From Planctomycetota bacterium (GTDB lineage: Bacteria > Planctomycetota > Phycisphaerae > Phycisphaerales > SM1A02), in NCBI GenBank assembly GCA_024230295.1, contig JAAERN010000147.1:98080-162079 (forward strand): 64,000 nt of DNA. Reading direction: 5' to 3'. Of this stretch, positions 26,454 through 35,300 are shown piece after piece (position 1 is the stretch's first letter; each line of letters opens with the position of its first letter). The translations under genes were made by a program, and so were the position numbers. The notes below the pieces were generated by a model. It was given only the letters and a program-made list of their open reading frames with translations. It ran no database searches and was not told where the DNA came from.

Positions 26454-27590
26454 ATGAGCATGTTCCCCACCCGCGAAACGAGTTCATTCGACTTCCAGGA
26501 GGTCGACTATCAGAAGGACGGATTCGTCGCACGGATCACTATCAACCGTCCGCACAACTTCAATGCTTACAGCACGCCAGCCCTCGAGGAATTGGCGACC
26601 GCGTTCCAGGACGCATCGTGGGATGACGGCATCGCCGTTGTGGTGTTCACCGGCACCGGGCACAAGTCATTCTGCACCGGCGGCGACGTCAAGGAATACC
26701 AATCCTGCTACACGCAGAAGCCTCGCGACTATTGGAAGTACATGTGCCGCTTCAAGGCCTACATCGAAGCGATCACCAACTGCTCGAAGCCCGTCATCGC
26801 CCGCCTCAACGGCATGGCGGTTGGCGGTGGCAACGAAAGCCAGCTGGCATGCGACCTCGGTGTCATGGGCGAGCACGCCTTTATTGCCCAAGTCGGAACC
26901 AGTGTCGGTTCGGTCGCATGTGGCGGATCTACGCAGTGGCTTCCAATCACGGTGGGCGATCGCGCCGCTCGCGGAATTCTGTTCCTCAACCAGCGGTATC
27001 AAGCATTCACGAGTCTCTCAATGGGTCTCGTCAATTCCGTCGTGCCAACCGTGAAGGGACCGGATGGCGAGTTCGTCACCAAGTTCACCAATGGCCGAAC
27101 CTACCTGGCCGATTGGAACACCGATCAGTGGGACGCGCCCTTCGAGAATCGTGCGACGCCGGCCGACATCAAGAAGGCCCTCAAGGGCGATGACGGCTAC
27201 TCGATTGATTTCTCTCTCATGGACGAAGTTATCGCCGATCTCTGCGATCAGATTGTCAACAAGTTCTTCGAGTGCACCCGCTACACCAAGGCGCAGGTCA
27301 ATTACTGGAAGGACTCCTCGTGGCACGCAACCGTCGGCCACGCTCGCGATTGGCTTGCAACGCACTACACCAGCCTTGAGCCGTACGAGGGTATGACTGC
27401 CTTCGTCGAGAAACGCAAGACCGACTACGTCGGCATGCGAAAGCGAGCTGCCGATCCGAATGGATCGAGTGAGTTCCTGTGGGGTCCGTACTCGCAGACG
27501 TGCGGCGAATGTGGCGCCAAGGGCATTCCATCGCAGTTCGAACATTGCGGTCAGTGCGGCGCAGCACTAGCCGTCGCTATGGCGACCTGA
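26454..27590 (+). CDS. bamA: 6-oxocyclohex-1-ene-1-carbonyl-CoA hydrolase (BamA/Oah), ring cleavage
   Basis: A 378-residue crotonase-fold hydrolase that opens the ring of 6-oxocyclohex-1-ene-1-carbonyl-CoA to 3-hydroxypimeloyl-CoA. ATG 26454 follows GGAG by 9 bases; its length is close to the ~377 residues of characterised enzymes. Recognisable segments are RPHNFNAYSTPALEEL, CTGGDVKEYQ near residue 70, and KPVIARLNGMAVGGGNESQLACD near 115-135. The long C-terminal part includes the RTYLADWNTDQWDAPF stretch, both typical of BamA and unlike ordinary enoyl-CoA hydratases. Residues about 349-367 form a CxxC-x11-CxxC zinc-ribbon-like element. BamA is the standard marker of anaerobic aromatic degradation. 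It is the first gene of the operon, under the predicted TetR-controlled promoter. Confidence 0.95.
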   Translation: MSMFPTRETSSFDFQEVDYQKDGFVARITINRPHNFNAYSTPALEELATAFQDASWDDGIAVVVFTGTGHKSFCTGGDVKEYQSCYTQKPRDYWKYMCRFKAYIEAITNCSKPVIARLNGMAVGGGNESQLACDLGVMGEHAFIAQVGTSVGSVACGGSTQWLPITVGDRAARGILFLNQRYQAFTSLSMGLVNSVVPTVKGPDGEFVTKFTNGRTYLADWNTDQWDAPFENRATPADIKKALKGDDGYSIDFSLMDEVIADLCDQIVNKFFECTRYTKAQVNYWKDSSWHATVGHARDWLATHYTSLEPYEGMTAFVEKRKTDYVGMRKRAADPNGSSEFLWGPYSQTCGECGAKGIPSQFEHCGQCGAALAVAMAT

Positions 27591-27621
27591 TCGAGGCACA
27601 GCATTATCAGGGAGGCGCACT

Positions 27622-28365
27622 GTGGCATTGAGGCCAAGGCGAGCATTGGTAACGGGGGGGTCGACTGGAATCGGCCGCGCTGTTGCTGAGTCGCTTGCTC
27701 GGGATGGTTGTGATGTCGGCATCGTTTTTGTGGGCGACCGGTCAGATGCCGATCCCGTTGTGGCTGCCATCGAGGATTGCGGCCAACGTGCATGGTCCCG
27801 TGTTGTGGATGTCTCCGATGCCGGTCAGGCGAAATCCGCAGTGGACGACTGCGCCGCCGAACTAGGCGGACTCGACATCCTCGTCAACAACGCGGGGATC
27901 GTCCGAGATCAGGTCATTTGGAAAATGACGGATGAGCAGTGGGGAGACGTCATCAATGTTGACCTCACTGGAGTCTTCAATATGTCCCGCGCGGCCGCGC
28001 CCATCATGCGGGCCGCCGGACACGGCTCAATTGTGAACATCTCCAGTATCAACGGCCTGCGAGGGAAGTTCGGTCAGACCAACTACTCCGCAGCCAAAGC
28101 TGGTGTGATCGGCTTCACCAAGGCCCTCGCCAAGGAACTTGCCAGATCGACTGTGACCGTCAATGCCGTCGCGCCCGGAATGATCCGGACTGCGATTCTC
28201 GACGACCTCTCGCCCGAGGCTCTCGAGAAGGCCACTTCCGAAATCCTGATTGGCCGAATTGGAACGCCCGAGGACATCGCTGGCGCGGTGTCCTTTCTGT
28301 GCAGTGATCAAGCGAGATTTGTCACCGGGGAAGTCCTCCGTGTCGACGGCGGACAGTACATCTGA
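27622..28365 (+). CDS. Short-chain dehydrogenase/reductase (3-oxoacyl reductase-like)
   Basis: A 247-residue SDR. It starts at GTG 27622 after a GGGAGG site. Residues 10-20 carry TGGSTGIG (cofactor motif), then NNAG near 90, the catalytic Ser in SSINGL near 140 and YSAAK near 155, followed by APGMIRT. The C-terminus VDGGQYI is typical of FabG/PhbB-like enzymes. Position between bamA and dch suggests oxidation of a hydroxy-acyl-CoA of the ring-reduction or beta-oxidation steps (6-hydroxycyclohexenoyl-CoA or 3-hydroxypimeloyl-CoA), or a side-route alicyclic alcohol similar to BadH. Which one cannot be decided from sequence, because a had-like gene and a 3-hydroxyacyl-CoA dehydrogenase are also present. 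Confidence 0.88.
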   Translation: MALRPRRALVTGGSTGIGRAVAESLARDGCDVGIVFVGDRSDADPVVAAIEDCGQRAWSRVVDVSDAGQAKSAVDDCAAELGGLDILVNNAGIVRDQVIWKMTDEQWGDVINVDLTGVFNMSRAAAPIMRAAGHGSIVNISSINGLRGKFGQTNYSAAKAGVIGFTKALAKELARSTVTVNAVAPGMIRTAILDDLSPEALEKATSEILIGRIGTPEDIAGAVSFLCSDQARFVTGEVLRVDGGQYI

Positions 28366-28377
28366 GAGGACCATCGT

Positions 28378-29148
28378 ATGAGTGACTACCAATATTTCAC
28401 TTTGGACATCACGGGCGGTGTCGCCACCATCACGATGAATCTTCCGCCGCTCAACGTCATGGACAACCCCATGATGGCCGAGTTCAATACGCTGCTCGAC
28501 ACGCTCGTGGATGATCACACGCTCTCGGCGATCGTGATCGCCGCCGAAGGCAAGGCCTTCAGCGCTGGCGTTGATGTGTCCGACCACACCGAAGACAAGG
28601 TCCGTGACATGATCGAGCGGTTCCACGGCATCTTCCGCCGGCTTGCCTCGACCGACGCGCTCACGATCGCAGTTGTGCAGGGCGCAGCCCTTGGCGGTGG
28701 ATGCGAACTGGCGTGCTTCTGCGACATCGTTCTTGCCTCCGATCGAGCCAAGTTTGGACAGCCCGAAGTACACGTGGGCGTCTTCCCGCCGGTTGCCGCG
28801 GCTGTTCTTCCATGGCGAGTCGGACTTGGTAAAGCGATCGAACTCGTCGCGGTCGGTGCCACCATCCGCGCCACCGAGGCACATCGAATCGGCCTGGTCA
28901 ACCAACTCTTCCCCGCTGATGAGTTCGCCGAAGGTGTCGCTGCATACCTCGACGGCATTCGCGGCATGTCACGGCCCGTGATCCGCATGGCCAAGCGAGC
29001 CACGACCGCTGGAATGCAAGCCGAACTTCTCTCGCGGCTCGACGCCGCAGAAGAAATCTATCTCAATGAACTCATGCAACTGCATGACGCCCACGAAGGC
29101 ATCGCTGCCTTTATGGAAAAACGCGCACCCGAGTGGAGCCATACGTAG
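28378..29148 (+). CDS. dch: Cyclohexa-1,5-diene-1-carbonyl-CoA hydratase
   Basis: A 256-residue crotonase-family enzyme; characterised Dch proteins have about 258 residues. ATG 28378 follows a GAGGA site. The oxyanion-hole segments are KAFSAGVDVSDHT near residue 62 and GAALGGGCELACFCD near 102. The FGQPEVHVGVFPPVAA segment replaces the usual E..G..P.gG. In the pathway it hydrates the product of benzoyl-CoA reductase to 6-hydroxycyclohex-1-ene-1-carbonyl-CoA. The operon position (bamA-SDR-dch-had) fits the three modified beta-oxidation enzymes of the benzoyl-CoA pathway. A general enoyl-CoA hydratase is the alternative. Confidence 0.85.
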   Translation: MSDYQYFTLDITGGVATITMNLPPLNVMDNPMMAEFNTLLDTLVDDHTLSAIVIAAEGKAFSAGVDVSDHTEDKVRDMIERFHGIFRRLASTDALTIAVVQGAALGGGCELACFCDIVLASDRAKFGQPEVHVGVFPPVAAAVLPWRVGLGKAIELVAVGATIRATEAHRIGLVNQLFPADEFAEGVAAYLDGIRGMSRPVIRMAKRATTAGMQAELLSRLDAAEEIYLNELMQLHDAHEGIAAFMEKRAPEWSHT

Positions 29149-29196
29149 TCCCTTCGGGTTCGTCCCGAAGTCAGCAACAGGAACGAGAACAACACC

Positions 29197-30219
29197 ATGA
29201 AAGCAGCAGTATTCCACGGCCCCGAAGAGGGCGTACGAATCGAGGACATTCCTGTTCCACAGGTTGGCCCCGATCAAGTGCTCGTCAAGGTCGCCGCGTG
29301 CGGCGCCTGCCATACGGACCTGCACTACATCGAACACGGCGTGCCGACGTTCAAAGATCCGCCGATCGTTCTCGGCCATGAAGCATCCGGCATCGTTGAG
29401 GAAGTCGGCGTCGACGTCGATCATTTGAGTGAGGGCCAACGAGTCCTGATCCCTGCCGTCCTGACGTGTGGCAAGTGCAAGTTCTGCCGTATGGGCAAGG
29501 AAAACATCTGCGCCGACATGAAGATGCTTGGCAACCACTTTGACGGTGCCTACGCCGAATACGTCTGCGTGCCCGCCAAGGATGTGCTGAATCTTCCCGA
29601 ATCGATTCCGCTTGCCGAAGCGTCCATCATCGCCGATGCGCTTTCGACGCCATACCACGCCGTCAAGAATCGCGCCCAAGTGCGTCCCGGCGACACTGTG
29701 GCAGTGTTCGGGTGCGGCGGCGTCGGCATCAATGCCGTGCAACTGGCTGCCGCAGCGGGGGCCTACGTCATTGCCGTCGATCTCAATGAGCAGAAGTTGG
29801 AGTGGGCCAAGGAACTCGGCGCGGCCGAAACGGTCAACGCCAGTGAAGTGGAACGTGCCAGTAAGGCCATCAAGAAGATGACCGGTGGCGGCGTCGATAT
29901 CGCCATGGAAGTGATCGGGAATCCCCGCACGATTGAAGAGGCGTTCGAGAGCGTTCGAATCGGCGGCCGTATGTGCGTCGTCGGTTACACGCACGAGAAG
30001 ATCAACATCGTCGCAGGCAAGATCATGTTCAAGGAGTTGGAGATCGTCGGATCACTTGGATGCCCTCCCGGCGAGTACGTGCCACTTATTCGCATGGTCG
30101 AGGCCGGCAAGATTGATGTGTCTCGGCTGGTGACGCACCGATTCCCGCTCGACGAGATTCAGGGCGCTTTTGACGTTATGAAGGACGGTTGCTCTCTTCG
30201 GTCGATCGTGATTCCGTGA
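29197..30219 (+). CDS. had: Zinc-dependent alcohol dehydrogenase, probable 6-hydroxycyclohex-1-ene-1-carbonyl-CoA dehydrogenase
   Basis: A 340-residue medium-chain dehydrogenase. Catalytic zinc ligands are in GACHTDLHY near residue 38 and GHEASG near 63. The structural zinc site CGKCKFCRMGKENIC is at about 92-106. The NAD-binding GCGGVGINAVQ is near 180, followed by AVDLNEQKLEW, whose acidic residue favours NAD. In this context it should oxidise 6-hydroxycyclohex-1-ene-1-carbonyl-CoA to the 6-oxo compound used by BamA. It is somewhat shorter than the Thauera enzyme as I recall it. Its stop overlaps the GTG start of the next gene. The family is certain; the substrate is from context. Confidence 0.85.
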   Translation: MKAAVFHGPEEGVRIEDIPVPQVGPDQVLVKVAACGACHTDLHYIEHGVPTFKDPPIVLGHEASGIVEEVGVDVDHLSEGQRVLIPAVLTCGKCKFCRMGKENICADMKMLGNHFDGAYAEYVCVPAKDVLNLPESIPLAEASIIADALSTPYHAVKNRAQVRPGDTVAVFGCGGVGINAVQLAAAAGAYVIAVDLNEQKLEWAKELGAAETVNASEVERASKAIKKMTGGGVDIAMEVIGNPRTIEEAFESVRIGGRMCVVGYTHEKINIVAGKIMFKELEIVGSLGCPPGEYVPLIRMVEAGKIDVSRLVTHRFPLDEIQGAFDVMKDGCSLRSIVIP

Positions 30220-31460
30220 CCGATACAGCTCTCAAACGTGTTCCCATCGAGTCGCAGAAGCGATTGCGGGGTCTTATGCGCGATTACTTCGTCGATCTCG
30301 ATGCGGCGGCGAAGGATCCGTCGCGCCGCGTCGCTTGGTGTACTTCCGTCGGTCCGACGGAGATCTTGACGGCCTTCGGATTCGAGGTGTTCTTTCCGGA
30401 GAATCACGGCGCGCTGCTGGGAGCCCAGAAAGTCAGCCATACGCTCATTCCACGAGCGGTGGGCGCTGGTTACTGCCCCGAGACTTGCTCCTACATGAAC
30501 AGTGATATCGGCGCCTCACTCGCCGGCTGGAGCCCGCTCCAGGACATTTACGATATCGACGGTCCGCCGAAACCTGACCTGCTCGCCTACAACACCAACC
30601 AGTGCCGAGAAGTGCAGGACTGGTTCAAGTTCTTCTCCAGCAAGCACGACGCGGAGATTCTCGGTGTGCGTCCGCCGCTCTATCTCGGCGATGTGACGAG
30701 CAGGCACGTGGATTTCGTCAAGGGTCAACTGCGAGAACTCATCGAGCGCATCGAGCGATCGTTCGGATTGAAACTCGATGATGCCCGGCTCGAGGAGTCG
30801 GTCGCGAAGTCGAGCAAGGCCAGTTCACTTTGGAGAGAAGTACTGGAAACAGCGCGCACACGCCCGGCGCCGCTGAGTTTCTGGGATGGTCTCATTCTGA
30901 TGGCTCCGGTGATTCTCATGCGGGGGAGTGATACCGCCATCGAGTTCTATGAGGGGCTTCTCGCAGAAATGCAGCAGCGACTTGTGGATGGCGTGGGCGC
31001 CATCCCAGGTGAGCGATTCCGCGTCTACTGGGAGGGCATGCCCGTCTGGCCGCGAATGCGCGAGCTCTCAGAGAAATTCTTCGATTTGCAGACCGTCGTA
31101 GCGGCAAGTACCTATTGCAACTCGTGGGCGTTTGCGGACTACGACGGTGGAGATCCACTTGATTGGATGGCTCGCACAAGTTTGGAGATTTTCATCAATC
31201 GCGATGAGGTCTACAAACAGAGTTTTCTCGAGTCGATGTTCGAAGAGTTCTCCATTGACGGCGCGATCTTCCACAACGCCAGAACCTGCCCGAACAACAC
31301 GAATTCGCGATTTGGCATGGCACAGCGAGTGCGTGAAGAACTTGGCCTACCGGTTCTGGTGCTCGACGGCGATCTGACCGACATCCGCTTCTTCTCGACA
31401 GCGCAGTCGATGACCAATATCGAAGCCTTCATCGAACAGTTAGAGGGTCGGCGATCATGA
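30216..31460 (+). CDS. HgdB/BcrB-superfamily protein, unassigned second ATP-dependent reductase or dehydratase component
   Basis: A 414-residue member of the 2-hydroxyacyl-CoA dehydratase D-component family. Start is taken as GTG 30216 (GTGA overlap with the had stop); ATG 30189 would add nine residues. It has just six cysteines, at residues 42, 87, 91, 130, 301 and 358, in WCTSVGPTEI, GYCPETCSYMNSDIG, NTNQCREVQDWF, STYCNSWAF and ARTCPNNTN, the positions expected for Fe-S ligation. It differs clearly from the real BcrC and BcrB in the same operon and pairs with the ATPase at 31457. Relatives include dehydratase, BCR and double-cubane-cluster proteins. It could be a homodimeric two-component enzyme with its own low-potential reductant system. 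The substrate is unknown. Confidence 0.8.
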   Translation: MTDTALKRVPIESQKRLRGLMRDYFVDLDAAAKDPSRRVAWCTSVGPTEILTAFGFEVFFPENHGALLGAQKVSHTLIPRAVGAGYCPETCSYMNSDIGASLAGWSPLQDIYDIDGPPKPDLLAYNTNQCREVQDWFKFFSSKHDAEILGVRPPLYLGDVTSRHVDFVKGQLRELIERIERSFGLKLDDARLEESVAKSSKASSLWREVLETARTRPAPLSFWDGLILMAPVILMRGSDTAIEFYEGLLAEMQQRLVDGVGAIPGERFRVYWEGMPVWPRMRELSEKFFDLQTVVAASTYCNSWAFADYDGGDPLDWMARTSLEIFINRDEVYKQSFLESMFEEFSIDGAIFHNARTCPNNTNSRFGMAQRVREELGLPVLVLDGDLTDIRFFSTAQSMTNIEAFIEQLEGRRS

Positions 31461-32308
31461 CGAAGCCACTCTTTGCAGGTATCGATGCTGGTTCGTCGGC
31501 GACCAAATGCGTCCTCATCGATGGTGACGGAGCGTTTGTGGGGTCGAGTGTCTTGGCGTCGGGGCTGAGTTACGAAGAGGCGGCTGCGGGCGTTCTGAGC
31601 CAATCGCTCGCCGAGGCCAACGCAACCGCTGATGATATCGAAGCGTGCATAGCAACCGGTTATGGCCGTGACTGGGTCCCCGGGGCGACGCGAAAGTTGA
31701 CCGAGATTACGTGTCACGCCAGGGGTGCGCGGGAGTGGTATCCGCAGGTTCGCAACATTATTGACATCGGCGGTCAGGACACCAAAGTTATCCGCCTCGA
31801 CGCCACGGGGCAGATCTCCGACTATCGGATGAACGCAAAGTGCGCCGCGGGCACAGGAACCTTCCTCGAGTCGATTGCCGTCAAACTTGGAATGACGCTT
31901 CCGGAACTCGACACATTGGCAGCCGAATCGGAATCACATACGGTCATCAATAGTTATTGCACCGTGTTCGCCGGGACAGAAGTGCTGGAGTGCATCAAGT
32001 CAGGGAAGGATCCAGCGGATATTGCCAGAGGCTTGTTCCGTTCGATCGCGTCGCGCCTCTTCGAGATGATCGTGTCGCATGACGGTCCTGTCGCCGCTAC
32101 CGGCGGCGTTGTGGCGCACTGCGGTTCCATGCGGGCCGCCCTGAACGAAGTGCTCGATGACGAAGTTCTGTTGCCACCACGGCCGCAGTTCGCAGGCGCG
32201 TACGGGGCTGCCTTGATGGCCCGCGAGGGTAGTGATGTGACGGTTCCCACTGGGGGGCGGGAAGCGCCGCCGTGTGGTTCCTCCACTCGGGGGAGTTGCA
32301 AATGCTGA
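31457..32308 (+). CDS. BadF/BadG/BcrA/BcrD/HgdC-type ATPase activator paired with the preceding gene
   Basis: A 283-residue ASKHA-fold ATPase. Its phosphate motif DAGSSATK is at residues 10-17, and GGQDTKVIRLD near 105. The two cysteines that hold the intersubunit [4Fe-4S] cluster in this family are Cys129 (NAKCAAGTGTF) and Cys168 (SYCTVFAGTEV). ATP hydrolysis drives electron transfer to the partner. The ATG overlaps the stop of the HgdB-like gene, so the pair is coupled. The C-terminus ends in an unusual Cys-rich tail (PPCGSSTRGSCKC) that overlaps the next gene. It is a third ATPase beside bcrA and bcrD, so a dedicated job for this pair is likely. Confidence 0.88.
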   Translation: MTKPLFAGIDAGSSATKCVLIDGDGAFVGSSVLASGLSYEEAAAGVLSQSLAEANATADDIEACIATGYGRDWVPGATRKLTEITCHARGAREWYPQVRNIIDIGGQDTKVIRLDATGQISDYRMNAKCAAGTGTFLESIAVKLGMTLPELDTLAAESESHTVINSYCTVFAGTEVLECIKSGKDPADIARGLFRSIASRLFEMIVSHDGPVAATGGVVAHCGSMRAALNEVLDDEVLLPPRPQFAGAYGAALMAREGSDVTVPTGGREAPPCGSSTRGSCKC

Positions 32309-35300
32309 TACCTGGTCATGTTGGTGTGCATCCGCCGGGGGCGCTCGGTGTTGGTTTCTTCTGGCACATGGGTGCGGAATGTCTGATTGGAATGAACGGC
32401 GACGGGATTACCGAGATCCTCAAGGATGTTGGCCGCATTCGACTGGAGGAACACGGCCAGCAGCAGGTCGTGCCAATTCGCGGTCGCATCTTTGCCAACA
32501 TGCTGGAGGCCGATGCCAAGCGATTGCTTCCGGAGTTGCTACTGGTGTGCTGCAACCCCAACCAACTCTCGAAGTTCACCGGCGAAGTGACGAAGTTTCT
32601 GGAGAGCCTTGCTGACCGAGGCATGCTTCAAGATCCGGCGCAGGTACGCGAGCACATGCCGATACTTCTCATTCTTCCTAACGGCGTGTTATTTGAGTCA
32701 GCGTTCAGCGAGTTCCAAGCACAACTGACCGAGTCGATGCTCATGGATCGACTGCCGGGTGTGACCGCAGAAGTCCAGTCAGCGATTGAGGCGCGTCTGG
32801 TTCGCGGTATCTCGCTTCAGGCGGGTGGCCGCCGGGGCAGTGGGGCGGACACAACGTATGTGCTTGAGAAGAAGGGATCGATCCTGTATGCGGGCGGTGG
32901 TGAGTTTGAGCAGGAACGGGTTGGCGAGATCCTGCAGGCCCACGACTACCCGTTCAGGCATGCGCAGAATGTTCCACCGACGCGGGTCGAGTTTGACAAG
33001 GCCATGATCTCGATCGTCTTGAATGTCGGCGGGCTGATTCACATGGTCGACTCCGAAGGTGCATGCATTGATCTGCGAATGGGTGATCTGTGCGTTGACA
33101 AGTCCAAGGAAGAGTTCGTCAATCAGATCACACGCGCAGTCTTCGATGTCGGCCTGGCCAATGGCGCGTATGACTCAGGGTCGACGTGGGAGCAGATCTG
33201 GGAGGGGCACCGCGAGACGATTCTGAGGTTCAAGGGCCATATCACCAGTTCGATAAAGGACTTTGCAGCGGCACTTGATCGGGGTCTTGAGAGCGTCAAG
33301 TTGTTTACGAATGAAGAGTGGATCCTCCGTCCATTGCAGCGTTATGCGGCGCTTGCGGACATGCAGATGGAGCGAGCCCTCTTTGGAGATCTGGCTCGGC
33401 GAGTGCAAGAGTCCATGGCGAGGGCCATCAAGTACCGACGCCAGCAGGATGCAAGTGGGACAAGGAGTAAGAATATGAAACTGGCTGCGCAGCGGAATAT
33501 CAGCATCGACCTGTACGAGGATGGCAACGAACACCTCGTCGTGATGGGCACCTTCCACGACAGCGAGCATCTCATTCGTCTGGAGCTGACGATCGGTGTT
33601 GCCGAGCGGCAGATCTTGCAAAGCGATCTCAACATGATTCGCTCACCATTCCCGGTGTGCATCGAGGTCGAAGGAGCCGCGAAGCAGCTGGTTGGACTAC
33701 GTGTTGAGCGTGGAGTTCTGAATGAAATCGGCGCGAGGCTCGGTGGGCGTGCGGGCTGCTCCCACATCCGCGAGATTGCCGCAGCCATCATGCAGTTCGT
33801 CGCGACCTATCTCGTTCGTATTCGGGCAGGCGTCCGGCCGTTTGATGAGGAATTCTTGCGGGAGCCTGCCGAAGATCGCTTCCGATTGACGCGTGAACTC
33901 CTGCAAGACAGTTGTCTGGCCTATTCACAGTTGACGGCGCACGGACTCGACGAGCAAGTCGGCATCCGACGTATTGGCGAAGAGCACGGATCACCCATCG
34001 AGCTCGGCGAACATGAAGCTTCTATCGGAGCTTTGGTTCGTGATCGATCTACCAAGTGGGCGGACCGGATCTGTGCCAAGCACCGTGATGGTGACGAGGC
34101 GTGCGAGGTGACGTGGGCCAATCTGGGCGAGCGGGTTCGGCGCGTCGGCCGGCACTTGATCGATCGCGGCATTCACCCGGGCGATCGGATCGGCATCGTG
34201 TCGGAGAACCGCATCGAGATGCTTATTCTCGATCTGGCGATCATGTCAATCGGTGCGGTGAGCGTTCCGGTGTTCGCAGGGTATCCCGCACCACTCGTCG
34301 GATACGTGATGCGTCATGCCAAACCACGAATGCTCTTCGTGTCCACGATGAAGCAACTCGACAAGATCGATCGAGCACAGTTCGATTTCATCGAGGCCTG
34401 CTTCTGCATGGACGCGTCCGATGCAACACGCGCGTGGGGGGCCGTAGATTTCGCCGCCTTACTCGTCGATGGTGGGGCGCCGGAACTGGAATACGAAAGC
34501 CGCGTGGATGCCATGTCCGCCGATGATCGATGCATGATCATGTACACATCAGGCACGACCGGACCGCCCAAAGGCGTGTGCCTGAGCCATCGCAATTTGA
34601 TTTCTCAGCAGAAGGCGATTTCGCTGATCTGGGATATCAATCCCGATGATGTGCTGCTGAGCTTCCTGCCATGGCATCACAGTTTCGGTGGACTCTTTGA
34701 GCGATTCATGGCGCTGTACAACGGATGCACGCTCGGGCTTGACGACTCCCGAGGCCGCGATATGGATCGACTGCTCGACAACTGGAGCCGCTATCGACCG
34801 ACCATCTTCTTCAGTGTTCCGAGAGTGCATCAGTCACTGCTGAACCGCTGCCGCGAGAACAAGGTGTGCGAGGAACATGTGTTCAATGACCGCCTCCGGC
34901 TCGTATTCACCGCAGGAGCGCCATTGCCAGCCGGGGTCGAACAGGCGTATCGAGATCATGACATTCAGGTACTAGAGGGTTGGGGTCTGACGGAGACGTC
35001 TCCGTGCGTCACGGTGACAAGCCCTGATCGAACGTGGCGAAGTGGCTACGTCGGTTTCCCGATTCCGGGCGTAACGATTCGCGTTGATAGCGATCAGGAG
35101 ATACTCGTCCAGGGGCCGAACGTCATGCAGGGATACCTCGATGACGAAGACGCTACGACCCGCGTGATCGATGATCATGGATGGTTCCATACCGGCGACC
35201 TTGGTGAGTTCACCCGTGACGGGTTGCGAATTCTCGGCCGCAAGGATGGCGCATTCAAGTTGACGACCGGCGAGAAAGTGCATCCGCAGCGAGTTGAAAA

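Noticed and set aside
28969..29994. Minus-strand open frame of 341 codons opposite had and dch
   Set aside because: Antisense to two genes with clear catalytic motifs; low-complexity His/Asp composition.
32302..33470. First third of the synthetase fusion as a true ketopantoate reductase
   Set aside because: Only the Rossmann-like pattern is seen; catalytic Lys and Glu of PanE could not be identified, so it is left as a fold resemblance.
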